A DNA stretch of 64,000 nucleotides from Kitasatospora sp. MAA19 (GCF_029894125.1 NZ_JARXYZ010000004.1:1-64000), one strand, 5' to 3'; shown: positions 33,438 through 42,395, numbered from the stretch's first letter. The notes: a model not told the origin generated them from the sequence alone. Program-made: numbers and translations.

Positions 33438-35756
33438 TCAGTACGCCTCGTAGCCGAACTCGTCGACCACCAGGTGCAACGGCGCGGGGCTCGCGTTGTA
33501 GAGCGAGACGTAGCCGTCCTTGACCGGGACCACGACCTGGTTGGGGATGGTCTCCCCGGGCAGGAAGTTGAGGTTCGAGGCGTCGGGCGCCTTGTCCCCG
33601 TGCGGGTAGACGGTGAGGTGCCCCTCGGCGCCCGGTTCGGTGACCGTCACGTTCAGGGTCACCGCGGTGACCCTGATCTCGGAGACCGGGATGTCCAGGG
33701 TGCCCCAGGCCGGGACGGTGCCCGCCGGACGCTCGGAGCTCTCCCAGCGCCGGTCCTCACGGGTGTCGATGAGCCGGTACGGCCCGTCGGGGCGGTAGCT
33801 GGTCTTGCCCTCGGCGGTGTAGTAGCCGGCGAGGTCGGCGATCAGGTGCACCGTCCCGCCCGAGGCGTTGTAGAAGGACACCTTGCCGTCCTTCACCGGC
33901 ACCGTCACCAGGTTCGGGATCGTCCGACCCGCCACCCAGTTGAGGTTGGAGGCGTCCGGCGCCTTGTCACCGTGCGGGTAGACCGTCAGGTGACCGTCCT
34001 GCGTGGGCTCGGTCACCGTCACGTTCATCGTCACCGCCGTCACACCGGTCGCCGGAACACCGGCCACGCCCGCCACCGGCAGGTCCACGCTGCCCCACGC
34101 CGGGACGGCCTGTGCCACCGGGACGCCGACCGGCTGCCGGGTGTCCAGCAGCCGCGTCGGCCCCTGGGGGTGGAACAGCGAGCCCTTCGGGCTGTAGTAA
34201 CCCTCCAGGTCGGCGATCACGTGCACCGAACCGCCGGAGGCGTTGTAGAAGGACACCTTGCCGTCCTTCACCGGCACCGTCACCAGGTTCGGGATCGTCC
34301 GACCCGCCACCCAGTTGAGGTTGGAGGCGTCCGGCGCCTTGTCACCGTGCGGGTAGACCGTCAGGTGACCGTCCTGCGTGGGCTCGGTCACCGTCACGTT
34401 CATCGTCACCGCGGTCACACCCGTCGCCGGAACACCGGCCACACCGGTCACCGGCAGGTCCACGCTGCCCCAGGCCGGCACGGCCTGTGCGACCGGGACG
34501 CCGATCGGCTCACGGGTGTCCAGCAGACGGGTCGGGCCGGCCGGGGTGAAGGCGCTGCCGACGTCGAGGTCCTCGTTCGCGCCGCGATCGCGAGTGCCGC
34601 TGCCCGTACCGGTGTTGGTGACGGTCGGGTTGTCCACCGGGGCGTAGCCGTAGGAGTCGCTCGGCAGCATGCCGGGGGCGTTCTCGTCGGCCGAGTCGAT
34701 CCGGTGGTCGACCGGGGCGTCCGGGCCCTTCGGCACATAGCTCGGGGCCACGAAGTCGTGGACGCCCTGACCGGTGTTGGCGGTGAGCTGGTTCTGGGTG
34801 GCGAAGGCGGTGCCGGCCCAGCTGTAGGGCGCGCCGCCGCTGACCGGGTCGATCAGGTTGTAGTCCACCTTGGTGCCCGCGGTGGCGTTCGCCCCGACGG
34901 TGATCCCGGTGGCGGCGGCCGGGTTGGCGCAGGCCGAATTCTGGTTCTTCGCGGTGTTCACCACGTTGTTCTCGACCACCGCACCGGCCGACGTGCCGTC
35001 GAGCACGATCCCGGCGAAGCAGGAGGAGATGACGCTGTTGGCCACCACGACGGTGTTCGGGGCGTCCTTGACCAGGATGCCGGTCATCTCGGGCACGTAG
35101 TTGGCCTGGACGACGTTGGTCGTCAGCACCGTGTTGGTGGAGCCGCCGTCCACGGTGACCGCCGGGCCCTGCACGTAGCCGAACTTGCCGCGGCCGTACA
35201 GGACCTTGTCGGAGCCGTTGGTGATCCGGATGCCGTTGCCGCCGGTGACGTTGGTGTTGTCGAACGTCACGTCGTGGGCGCCGTCCACCAGGACGGTCGG
35301 CTTCTGGAAGGCCGAGAAGATGTTCAGGTTCTCGAACCGCAGGTGGTCGGCGCCTTTGACGACGAAGCCGCTGACGGACTTGGTCCAGTCGCCGATCCGG
35401 GCGCCCGAGGGCCCCGGGAAGGTGTTGTCGGCCTTCGCGGCACGGAAGGTGACCGGCGCGACGGCGGTCCCGGACCGGGTGATGGTCAGGTCCTCCGGGT
35501 AGAGGCCGCTGCCGATCTCGACCGTCTGCCCCGGCTGGACGACGGCCGCAGCCGCGCCGATGGTGCAGAACGGCGCCGACTGGGCGCCCGTGCCGCTGTC
35601 GGTGCAGTTGGCACCGGCGGCGTTGTTGACGTAGAGCGTGGTGGCCGCGGCGACCGCGGAGTTCACGCCGACGGCCGGCAGGCCGGCCGCCCCGAGCAGC
35701 GCCGCACCGATGGCGAGCGCTGTACGTGTTCTGGAAATGAAAAGCCCCCTGGGCAT
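33438..35756 (-). CDS. Secreted right-handed beta-helix protein with three C-terminal 125-residue repeats
   Basis: Up to 772 residues. A signal peptide (TALAIGAALLGAAGLPAVGV...AVA) leads to a parallel beta-helix-like region (about 40-390), then three repeats of a TRLLDTR...VTVPVKDGKVSFYNASG...GYY type, the third diverged and ending EFGYEAY. Repeats 1 and 2 are almost identical. Repeats of this kind occur on extracellular Streptomyces proteins; binding or surface role is inferred. Start is open: ATG 35756 has no ribosome site, whereas ATT 35738 has AGGGGG six bases upstream and aligns with the TTG start of the paralog. A catalytic triad or enzyme motif is not apparent. Confidence 0.75.
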   Translation of the reverse strand: MPRGLFISRTRTALAIGAALLGAAGLPAVGVNSAVAAATTLYVNNAAGANCTDSGTGAQSAPFCTIGAAAAVVQPGQTVEIGSGLYPEDLTITRSGTAVAPVTFRAAKADNTFPGPSGARIGDWTKSVSGFVVKGADHLRFENLNIFSAFQKPTVLVDGAHDVTFDNTNVTGGNGIRITNGSDKVLYGRGKFGYVQGPAVTVDGGSTNTVLTTNVVQANYVPEMTGILVKDAPNTVVVANSVISSCFAGIVLDGTSAGAVVENNVVNTAKNQNSACANPAAATGITVGANATAGTKVDYNLIDPVSGGAPYSWAGTAFATQNQLTANTGQGVHDFVAPSYVPKGPDAPVDHRIDSADENAPGMLPSDSYGYAPVDNPTVTNTGTGSGTRDRGANEDLDVGSAFTPAGPTRLLDTREPIGVPVAQAVPAWGSVDLPVTGVAGVPATGVTAVTMNVTVTEPTQDGHLTVYPHGDKAPDASNLNWVAGRTIPNLVTVPVKDGKVSFYNASGGSVHVIADLEGYYSPKGSLFHPQGPTRLLDTRQPVGVPVAQAVPAWGSVDLPVAGVAGVPATGVTAVTMNVTVTEPTQDGHLTVYPHGDKAPDASNLNWVAGRTIPNLVTVPVKDGKVSFYNASGGTVHLIADLAGYYTAEGKTSYRPDGPYRLIDTREDRRWESSERPAGTVPAWGTLDIPVSEIRVTAVTLNVTVTEPGAEGHLTVYPHGDKAPDASNLNFLPGETIPNQVVVPVKDGYVSLYNASPAPLHLVVDEFGYEAY
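33832..34581. repeat. Two near-identical tandem 375-bp units
   Basis: The segment from 33832 recurs at 34207 with period 375, exactly 125 codons, and most of each unit matches at nucleotide level (for example the AGGTCGGCGATCA and GTCCTTCACCGGCACCG blocks). They encode repeats 2 and 1 of the secreted beta-helix protein. A third, diverged unit occupies about 33440-33831. Confidence 0.85.
35736..35750 (-). promoter_or_regulatory. Ribosome site and possible ATT start of the beta-helix gene
   Basis: AGGGGG followed by CTTTTC and then ATT TCC AGA lies inside the annotated frame. The ATG 18 nt upstream has no purine run before it. In the paralog the same place reads AAGGGGGG-ACTTC-TTG TCC AGA, so both proteins would start (M)SR. 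Confidence 0.5.
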
Positions 35757-35886
35757 GACGAAGCGCTGTGGCGCTGACCCTCTGGCGTTCGTGAAGATCG
35801 AACAAAAAAACCGAGCGGATCATTGCACAGGGGACTGGGCCGCACCAGCGCGATTCCGCCGCCCCGGAAAGTGCGCGGGAACGCCT

Positions 35887-35927
35887 GCGGCCCCGGGGCC
35901 GAGCGCGGGGCTCGGCACCGGGGCCGC
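35887..35927. terminator. Terminator hairpin, copy 2
   Basis: A 17-bp stem (35887-35903 with 35911-35927, one mismatch) follows the second beta-helix gene; its right part is identical to the hairpin at 33378-33416. Confidence 0.8.
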
Positions 35928-35946
35928 GGGGGGTGCGGAGACGCGG

Positions 35947-36756
35947 TCAGTACGCCTGGTAGCCGAACTCGTCGACCACCAGGTGCAGGGACGCGGCGCT
36001 CGCGTTGTAGAGCGACACGTAGCCGTCCTTGACCGGGACCACGACCACCAGACCGGCGAAGCACCGCCCGAGGACGGTGTTGCTCACCACGACGGTGTCC
36101 GGAGCCTCGTCGACCACCAGGCCGGTGGGGGCGCCGGCGCCGCCGTTGAGCAGGTTGGTGGTCACGACCGTCCCGGTGGACCCGCCGTTCACGGTGAACG
36201 GCGGGTGCCCGGGGCCCGAGCCCACCGAGCCGGCGGCGTAGGTGACTTGGCCGGAGGCTCCGGTGATGCGGACGCCGCCATTGTCGATGTCGACCCGCCG
36301 GAACGACACGTCGCGGCCGCCGTCGACGAGCACGCCGCCGTCGAAGTCCGACATCACGACGAGGTGCTCGAACCTGAGGTGCGAGGCGCCGCGCACGGTG
36401 ATGCCGCTGCCCGGGATGCTCCCCGAGCCGATGCCGGCGATCGAGTCCCCGGTGCCGCCGCTGCGGAAGGTGATCGGGGCCTCGGCCGTTCCGGAGCGGG
36501 TGACCACCAGGCTCTCCCGGTACGTGCCGGGCTGGATCTCGACGGTCTGGCCGGGCTGGGCCACGGCCGCCGCCGCACCCACGGTGCAGTACGGCGCGGC
36601 CTGGGTGCCGGCGCCGCTGTCGGTGCAGTCGGCGCCGGGCCGGTTGTTGACGTACAGCGTGGTGGCCGCGGCGGAGGCCGTCGACTGGATGGCCGGCAGA
36701 CCGATCGCGCCGACGAGCGCCGCACCGACGGCCAGCGCTATTCGGACTCTGGACAA
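35947..36756 (-). CDS. Truncated paralog of the secreted beta-helix protein
   Basis: 269 residues from TTG 36756, which has AAGGGGGG five bases upstream; the frame is open to 36834 but without homology. It has a signal peptide (IALAVGAALVGAIGLPAIQ...ASA) and the first half of the beta-helix, aligning with the neighbour down to NTVLGRCFAGLV. It then joins in frame to the last 36 residues of the final repeat (VVVPVKDGYVSLYNAS...EFGYQAY). About 450-500 residues present in the neighbour are missing. It therefore looks like a duplicate that suffered an in-frame deletion but stayed open. Whether it folds and is secreted is unknown. Confidence 0.7.
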   Translation of the reverse strand: MSRVRIALAVGAALVGAIGLPAIQSTASAAATTLYVNNRPGADCTDSGAGTQAAPYCTVGAAAAVAQPGQTVEIQPGTYRESLVVTRSGTAEAPITFRSGGTGDSIAGIGSGSIPGSGITVRGASHLRFEHLVVMSDFDGGVLVDGGRDVSFRRVDIDNGGVRITGASGQVTYAAGSVGSGPGHPPFTVNGGSTGTVVTTNLLNGGAGAPTGLVVDEAPDTVVVSNTVLGRCFAGLVVVVPVKDGYVSLYNASAASLHLVVDEFGYQAY

Positions 36757-36880
36757 GAAGTCCCCCCTTGTGACAGCGATGCGGCATCGCTCTGAGCCCT
36801 TGCGCCCGTGGTCACGGGGCAGGGCGCGGCGCATGCTGTCACAGGGTCGTCGGTCGTACCAGGCAGATTCGTTCGGGTCC

Positions 36881-36915
36881 GGAGCAGGAAGTCGACCGGG
36901 CCGACTTCCTGCTCC
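36881..36915 (-). terminator. Terminator of the LOG-SDR pair
   Basis: A perfect 14-bp stem (36881-36894 with 36902-36915) with a 7-nt loop, just after the SDR stop. Confidence 0.85.
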
Positions 36916-36921
36916 ACGGGC

Positions 36922-37611
36922 CTACCGGCCGGGGCGGACGGTGATGTCGGTGAGTTCCGCGTCGCGGGAGGCGTCGAGGGCGGCGAGGATCGCCTTGGCC
37001 ACCGACTCGGGGGCGATCCAGCGGTCCTCGTCGTAGGCCTTGCCCTCCTGCTGGTGCACCTTGGCCTGCATCGCGGTGGCGGTGCGGCCCGGGTAGACCG
37101 AGGTGACCCGGACGCCGTTCGGGTGCTCCTCCTGGCGCAGCGCGTCGGCCAGCGCCTTCAGGCCGTGCTTGCTCGCCGCGTAGGCCGACCACTCGGCGTG
37201 GGCGTTCAGCCCGGCACCGGAGTTGACGAAGACCACGTGGCCCTTGACCAGGCGCAGCGAGGGCAGCAGCAGCCTGGTCAGCTCGGCGGGGGCGACCAGG
37301 TTGACGTTGAGCGTCTCCTGCCAGGCCTTGACCGGCAGCTCGCCGACCGTGCCCAGCTCGACCATGCCCGCGACGTGCAGCACGGAGTCCAGCTCGACGG
37401 GCAGCGCCTGGTGGCCGAAGGCCCAGGAGAGCTTGGCCGGGTCGCCGAGGTCGCCGACCAGGGTGCGGGCGCCGGGGAAGCGCTCGCGCAGCTCGGTGGC
37501 GCGGCGGGCGTCGCGGGCCAGCAGCCAGAGGTCGTCGCCGCGCTCGGCGAGGTGCTCGGCGAGGACGGCGCCGATGCCGGAGCCGGCGCCGGTGATCAGA
37601 TGAGTGGCCAT
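36922..37611 (-). CDS. Short-chain dehydrogenase/reductase
   Basis: 229 residues; classical SDR with NAD(P)-binding TGAGSGIG (7-14), NVAG-type LHVAG (78-82) and the catalytic Ser131, Tyr144 and Lys148 (YAASK). Arg33 in LLARD favours NADP(H). Substrate unknown. It starts 13 nt after the stop of the LOG-family gene and is probably cotranscribed. The annotation as a cytoplasmic oxidoreductase is firm; the physiological role is not. Confidence 0.88.
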   Translation of the reverse strand: MATHLITGAGSGIGAVLAEHLAERGDDLWLLARDARRATELRERFPGARTLVGDLGDPAKLSWAFGHQALPVELDSVLHVAGMVELGTVGELPVKAWQETLNVNLVAPAELTRLLLPSLRLVKGHVVFVNSGAGLNAHAEWSAYAASKHGLKALADALRQEEHPNGVRVTSVYPGRTATAMQAKVHQQEGKAYDEDRWIAPESVAKAILAALDASRDAELTDITVRPGR

Positions 37612-37624
37612 GGTGGTGATCCTC

Positions 37625-38149
37625 TCAGGCCTTGAGCTGCGCGAAGACCTCGGCCGGGGTGTCGGCGAACCGGATCAGCTCGGCGAGCGGGCGGGGCAGG
37701 AAGCCCTCGGCGTCCATCCGCTCCATCTGCGTGCGCAGGCCCGTGTAGAAGCCCTCGGTGTCCAGGACGACCACCGGCTTGTCGAACAGCCCGTGCTTCT
37801 TGAGCTCCAGCACCTCGGTGACCTCGTCCAGCGTGCCCAGCCCGCCCACGAGGACGACGATCGCATCCGCCCGGGCGGCCAGCTCCGCCTTCCGCTCGGC
37901 CAGGTCGCGGGTCATCACCAGCTCGTCGGCGCCGACGTACCCCTTGTGCTTCAGCAGCTCGACCAGCACCCCGACCAGCTTGCCGCCCGCCGCCTTCACC
38001 TCGTCGGCCAGCAGCCCCATCAGCCCGGCGTTCGACCCACCCCAGACCAGGGTGTGCCCGCCCTCCCCGAGGAGCCGGGCGAACTCGGCGGCGGGAGCGG
38101 TGTAACGGTCGTCGAGCGAGTACGCGGAGCAGAAGACAGTGATGTTCAT
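37625..38149 (-). CDS. LOG-family protein (TIGR00730, cytokinin-riboside phosphoribohydrolase type)
   Basis: 174 residues from ATG 38149; the longer frame upstream lacks homology. The Rossmann-like LOG fold shows VFCSAY at the N-terminus, VWGGSNAGLMGLLAD and VLVGGLGTLDEV, in which the usual PGGxGTxxE reads VGGLGTLDE. Members hydrolyse nucleoside monophosphates to base and ribose phosphate; the exact substrate in bacteria is often AMP or other nucleotides. First gene of a two-gene unit with the SDR. Confidence 0.85.
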   Translation of the reverse strand: MNITVFCSAYSLDDRYTAPAAEFARLLGEGGHTLVWGGSNAGLMGLLADEVKAAGGKLVGVLVELLKHKGYVGADELVMTRDLAERKAELAARADAIVVLVGGLGTLDEVTEVLELKKHGLFDKPVVVLDTEGFYTGLRTQMERMDAEGFLPRPLAELIRFADTPAEVFAQLKA

Positions 38150-38246
38150 AGTGCCATCTGGTCTATCACGCCCCGGCGGGACCACTCACCGGCATTACGC
38201 CCCCGGGCATCCACTGCTGTGCCCCTCGCCTGACAGTTCCGGAGCA

Positions 38247-38804
38247 TCAGTCCTTGTACGGAACGAGCTTCGACAGGCTCAGCGTGAAGCCGAAAGGCTC
38301 CGGAATACTGATCGCGTCGCCGAACTTCCGATCGCTGCGGGTGTGGTACCGGTCGTGGTCCGGCTCGGAGAACAGCGTCACCGTCTGCTGGCGCGGGTCC
38401 ACGATCAGATAGATCGGGATGCGCATCACGGCGTAGTCGTGCAGCTTGTCCATCCAGTCGTTGCCCGGGTTGGACGGCGAGACGATCTCCACAGCGATCA
38501 GGGCTTCCGCAGCGGGGGCCTTGTTGCCCGGCTCGGAGAGGACCTCCACCGGCAGGTATGTCAGGTCCGGCTCGCGCCCCTTGGAGACATCCGGGCTGAC
38601 GATTTCGCTCCACTCGCTGGGGAGATAGCCGTCAGGAGCATGCTGCTCGAACTGCCTGCGCACCTGGGCCACGTTGAGCTGATGGATATTGGACGGCGAC
38701 GCCTGCATGATCAGCGTGTCTCCGGACCATTCGATCCGGACACCTTCCGGAGCGATCCGCTCCAACTCCTCGATGAAATCGCGGTGCTGCTCGTAGAAGG
38801 TCAT
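38247..38804 (-). CDS. Uma2-family endonuclease-like protein (DUF820)
   Basis: 185 residues. The PD-(D/E)xK-type core is visible: REPDLTYLPVEV, then LIAVEIVSPSN and DKLHDYAVMRIPIYLIVDP. These proteins are numerous in Streptomyces; nuclease activity is predicted from the fold and rarely tested. Ends LSKLVPYKD. It is separated from both neighbours by about 100 nt, and a terminator lies upstream, so it is probably transcribed alone. Confidence 0.87.
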   Translation of the reverse strand: MTFYEQHRDFIEELERIAPEGVRIEWSGDTLIMQASPSNIHQLNVAQVRRQFEQHAPDGYLPSEWSEIVSPDVSKGREPDLTYLPVEVLSEPGNKAPAAEALIAVEIVSPSNPGNDWMDKLHDYAVMRIPIYLIVDPRQQTVTLFSEPDHDRYHTRSDRKFGDAISIPEPFGFTLSLSKLVPYKD

Positions 38805-38873
38805 GCCGTCCTCTCCGGAGGGCGTATCGGCCGCCTCGGCGAGTTGCCGATCCGGCCTTCGGACTGCCGAGAA

Positions 38874-38903
38874 GAGGCCCCTGCCCGGTCGGGCAGGGGC
38901 CTC
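38874..38903. terminator. Perfect terminator after the DUF397 gene
   Basis: A 13-bp perfect stem (38874-38886 with 38891-38903) with loop GGTC, 21 nt beyond the DUF397 stop. Confidence 0.9.
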
Positions 38904-38924
38904 CCGGGGGTTCTCTCCCGGGGC

Positions 38925-39137
38925 TCAGATCTCGCCGAACTCGCCGGCCTGGACGGCGGCGACGAACGCGCTCCAGGCTACGGCCGGGAAGACGAGAGCG
39001 GGGCCCTGCGGATCCTTGGAGTCACGGACGGGGGCCAGACCGGAGAAGTTCGGGGCCACCTCGACGCAAGACCCGCCGTTGTTGCTGTAGCTGGACTTGA
39101 ACCACGCGGCGCCTGACAGGTCTACCGGGGGGATCAT
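38925..39137 (-). CDS. DUF397 protein
   Basis: 70 residues from ATG 39137, with GAGAGGA upstream. The core is typical: WFKSSYSNNGGSCVEVAPN, VRDSKDPQGPALVFP, WSAFVAAVQAGEF. DUF397 proteins pair with WhiJ-type XRE regulators; in S. coelicolor such pairs affect development and antibiotic production. Its ATG overlaps the stop of the XRE gene (ATGA), so it was translationally coupled to a partner that is now broken. The DUF397 gene itself is intact. Confidence 0.9.
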   Translation of the reverse strand: MIPPVDLSGAAWFKSSYSNNGGSCVEVAPNFSGLAPVRDSKDPQGPALVFPAVAWSAFVAAVQAGEFGEI

Positions 39138-39764
39138 GACGTTCCTCTCACGCCTTGCGAACTGCGGATCATCTCCAGCGACGCGGCCTTCGACAGCGCT
39201 TCCACCTGGAGCTGGTGGTAGTCCCGCTCCCAGGCCCGGGCAGTCGCGTTGTCCCGTGCGAGGAAGCCGCGCAGCTGGCACTCCGAGTATGCCAGGAGCG
39301 TTCGACCCGGCATGGTCAGCAGCGTGACCATCATGGTGAACGGCAGTTCCTCCGCGAGCGAGAACGGAGCGACCTGGATCGTGATGTTCGGGCGGTCGGC
39401 GAGGGCTTGGAGGTGCTCCAACTGCCGCGCCATGACCCCCGGTCCTCCGACCGTCCGGCGCAACGCCCCTTCGTCCAGGACAAAGTGGAAGTAGGGATGC
39501 GCGGGAGTACATCCGCCACAACTCCTGGAAGGTGCCGCCGGTTTCGAACACCTCGTCGGCTTTCACCGCAAATTTAAGGGTCACAGGCTTCTTCGCTCGT
39601 TCGATGTACGAGACCAGCCCGTGCGAATAGCCCATCCGCTTGCCGAGGTAGGCCTGAGACCAGCCCTTCGCCCGCCGCAACCGGTCTGGACTGCCCTTGG
39701 GGTGTCGGCCGCTGCCGGGCTGCACATCGTCGTTGCGGCCCTGATTCTGATCAACCGCTCCCAC
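39134..39764 (-). pseudogene. Broken WhiJ-type XRE regulator (HTH plus truncated DUF5753)
   Basis: The N-terminal frame from GTG 39764 contains VDQNQGRNDD and an XRE helix-turn-helix (KGWSQAYLGKRMGYSHGLVSYIE) down to FQELWRMYSRA. At about 39495-39503 the reading frame changes: the next bases in the other frame encode PYFHFVLDEGALRRTVGG and a DUF5753 tail ending RSSQGVRGTS. The usual first 70-80 residues of DUF5753 (the GLLQT/YA segment) are absent, so the lesion is an out-of-frame internal deletion rather than a single-base slip. A read-through of either frame gives an incomplete protein. Its downstream DUF397 partner remains intact. Confidence 0.7.
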
Positions 39765-39905
39765 TGGAACCCCCGCCCGCGTCGCCGGGCAGGCGGTGCG
39801 GGCGGGATCACCAACTCGCTTCTGCCACACAGCGATCTACCTGGCAGTGGAAACAGCACGTCTGGCTGGACTCCCCGGACAACCCCGTTCCACAGCACCG
39901 AACGA

Positions 39906-39934
39906 GCCCGGCCGTCCGCGCCGGACGGCCGGGC
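39906..39934. terminator. Terminator after the secreted hydrolase gene
   Basis: A perfect 13-bp stem (39906-39918 with 39922-39934) with a 3-nt loop, 28 nt beyond the hydrolase stop. Confidence 0.85.
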
Positions 39935-39961
39935 CCCGAGAGCGGGACTGCGCGCGACCGA

Positions 39962-41149
39962 TCACGGGTGCTGGAAGAGCACCTCCGGGTTCGCCGCCGA
40001 CGGGCCGTCGAGCAGAGGCTGGTGGATTCCCTTCAGGGTCTGGTCGAAGAAGGCTCCGACGTACTCCCGGGTCAGCTGCGTCCCGCGCGCCGGCGAGGTG
40101 GTCGTCCCCGGAGGGGCAGGGATGCCGGCCTCGGCGGCCAGGACGGTGACGTCCGTGAAGCTGCCGTGGTTGGTGCCCGCGACGGTCAGCCAGGGCTTGT
40201 AGCCGTCCCAGCCCGCCCAGGTCTGTCCCCATGACCCGTCCCCGCCGCCGGCGGAGTGGTCGCTCTCCTTCCCGAGCAGGAGGAACGAGCGGCCCTTGAG
40301 CGTGTCGGTCGGGACCGGCGGCCAGAACCTGCCGTCCATGTTCACCCCGGCGAGGATCCGCCGGTCCCCGGCCATCGCGTTGAGCGTCGACGCGCCGCCG
40401 ATCGAGTGCCCGGCCATCCCGATCCGGTCCCGGTCGATCAGGTGGGACAGGCGCCAGACCGGGTGCTGCCCGGTCAGCTGGTCCAGGACGAAGGACACGT
40501 CCTTCGCCCGGCTGTCCGGGAGCGAGTCCGGCGCGCCGGTGTCGCACAGCGCGCAGCCCGGGGTGCTGCCGTCGGCGAGCGTCTCCCCGGAGTCCTCGTA
40601 GGTGTGACCGACCAGGGCCACGACGTAGCCGTGGCTGGCCAGGTCGGTCGCCAGGCTGGTCAGCGTGGCGCGGGGGTTCTCGAAGCCGGGCGAGAGGACC
40701 ACCAGCGGGAACTTCCCGTTTGCGGCCTTCGCCCCGGTGTAGGCGTAGGTCTTGGTGTCCACGACGTCCTGCGGCTGGAGTCCGGTACCCGCCGGGACCC
40801 GGGTCGCCACGAAGCCCTGCGCTTCGCCGAGGGTCATGTACGGAGCGGGCTCGCCGGTGTCCTGCCGGGCCGGGTAGAACATCGACACCGCCAGCTGCCG
40901 TGGCCCGGCCGAGGGTACCCAGGGGTCGGTGCGGCTCCGGTCGGTCAGGCGCAGCACCTCCTCGCCGGCCGCGTACCGCCCGGTCGGGCGGGGCAGCTCG
41001 CCGTGGAAGGCAGCGGGGGTCGAGGCACCGGCGACAGCGGCGGGCGCGGTGGCGGACGGCGACGACGAGGCCATCGCGGCCCCGGCCATCGGGAGGGGCA
41101 GGGCGAGGACAAGGGCTGCGACAGCCGCGATACGGCGGGATCGGTTCAT
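39962..41149 (-). CDS. Secreted alpha/beta hydrolase, PAF-acetylhydrolase II-like
   Basis: 395 residues with a Sec signal peptide (RRIAAVAALVLALPLPMAG). The nucleophile elbow is GHSIGG with Ser249; Asp in GVNMDGRF and His in GTNHGSF complete a plausible triad. Similar to the platelet-activating-factor acetylhydrolase/dienelactone-hydrolase branch; in actinobacteria related enzymes are lipases or polyesterases, so the substrate is open. Two Cys (CALCDTG) may form a disulfide. It stands alone, with its own terminator. Confidence 0.85.
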   Translation of the reverse strand: MNRSRRIAAVAALVLALPLPMAGAAMASSSPSATAPAAVAGASTPAAFHGELPRPTGRYAAGEEVLRLTDRSRTDPWVPSAGPRQLAVSMFYPARQDTGEPAPYMTLGEAQGFVATRVPAGTGLQPQDVVDTKTYAYTGAKAANGKFPLVVLSPGFENPRATLTSLATDLASHGYVVALVGHTYEDSGETLADGSTPGCALCDTGAPDSLPDSRAKDVSFVLDQLTGQHPVWRLSHLIDRDRIGMAGHSIGGASTLNAMAGDRRILAGVNMDGRFWPPVPTDTLKGRSFLLLGKESDHSAGGGDGSWGQTWAGWDGYKPWLTVAGTNHGSFTDVTVLAAEAGIPAPPGTTTSPARGTQLTREYVGAFFDQTLKGIHQPLLDGPSAANPEVLFQHP

Positions 41150-41258
41150 GGCCCTGAGATTAGGTTCGTGGCCCGGACCGTCGAATCAGCCCAATGGATG
41201 CAATCTCCAGCCGTGGTCATCCCGGGGATTCAGCGGCGTCATCCATCGGGATGACCGC

Positions 41259-42395
41259 TCAGGCGTGGATCGCCGGGCGCTCGGTGCTGGCGATGGTGGC
41301 CGAGCCGACCACGCGGGTGCCGTCGTACAGCACCACGGCCTGGCCGGGGGCGATGCCGCGGACCGGGGTGTCCAACTGCACCCGCAGCTCGCCGTCGACG
41401 ACCGCGGCGTCCACCGGCACCTCCTCGCCGTGGGCACGCAGCTGGGCGGTGTACCGGCCGTCGGCGAGCGGCTCGGTGCCGCACCAGCGCGGCCGGATCG
41501 CGGTGAGCGCGGTGACGTCCAGGCCCTCGACCGGGCCGACGGTGACGGTGTTGTTCACCGGGGAGATGTCGAGCACGTAGCGGGGCTTGCCGTCCGGGGC
41601 CGGGCGGCCGATCCGCAGGCCCTTGCGCTGGCCGATGGTGAATCCGTACGCGCCGTCGTGCTCGCCGAGCTTGCTGCCGTCCACGTCGAGGATGTCGCCG
41701 GTGGCGGTGCCGAGGTGCTTGGCCAGGAAGCCCTGGGTGTCGCCGTCGGCGATGAAGCAGATGTCGTGGCTGTCCGGCTTCTTGGCGACGGCCAGGCCGC
41801 GGCGCTCGGCCTCCTCGCGGATGACGTCCTTGGTGGTGTCGCCGAGCGGGAACAGCGAGTGGGCGAGCTGGTCGGCGTCGAGCACGCCGAGCACGTAGGA
41901 CTGGTCCTTGGCCGCGTCGACGGCGCGGTGCAGCTCGCGGCGGCCGTCCGGCAGGTCGACGATCCGGGCGTAGTGGCCGGTGCAGACCGCGTCGAAGCCG
42001 AGCGCGATCGCCTTGTCCAGCAGCGCGGCGAACTTGATCTTCTCGTTGCAGCGCAGGCAGGGGTTGGGGGTGCGGCCGGCCGCGTACTCGGCGACGAAGT
42101 CGTCGATGACGTCCTCGCGGAAGCGCTCGGCGAGGTCCCAGACGTAGAACGGGATGCCGATCACGTCGGCGGCGCGGCGGGCGTCCCGGGAGTCCTCGAT
42201 GGTGCAGCAGCCGCGGGCGCCGGTGCGGAAGGACTGCGGGTTGGCGGACAGTGCCAGGTGGACGCCGGTCACCTCGTGCCCCGCTTCGGCGGCGCGGGCG
42301 GCGGCGACGGCGGAGTCGACGCCGCCGGACATCGCCGCGAGCACGCGCAGGCGGCCGGTGGACGGAGCGGTCGGGGCACCCGGGAAGTCAGTCAT
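41259..42395 (-). CDS. mnmA: tRNA-specific 2-thiouridylase
   Basis: 378 residues from ATG 42395, preceded by TTGGAG. PP-loop SGGVDS at 23-28; the catalytic cysteines are Cys113 (NPCLRCN) and Cys213 (SHDICFI). It inserts sulfur at C2 of U34 in Lys, Glu and Gln tRNAs. The upstream cysteine desulfurase gene ends 63 nt away and is the likely sulfur supplier, so the two genes probably form a tRNA thiolation unit. Confidence 0.95.
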   Translation of the reverse strand: MTDFPGAPTAPSTGRLRVLAAMSGGVDSAVAAARAAEAGHEVTGVHLALSANPQSFRTGARGCCTIEDSRDARRAADVIGIPFYVWDLAERFREDVIDDFVAEYAAGRTPNPCLRCNEKIKFAALLDKAIALGFDAVCTGHYARIVDLPDGRRELHRAVDAAKDQSYVLGVLDADQLAHSLFPLGDTTKDVIREEAERRGLAVAKKPDSHDICFIADGDTQGFLAKHLGTATGDILDVDGSKLGEHDGAYGFTIGQRKGLRIGRPAPDGKPRYVLDISPVNNTVTVGPVEGLDVTALTAIRPRWCGTEPLADGRYTAQLRAHGEEVPVDAAVVDGELRVQLDTPVRGIAPGQAVVLYDGTRVVGSATIASTERPAIHA

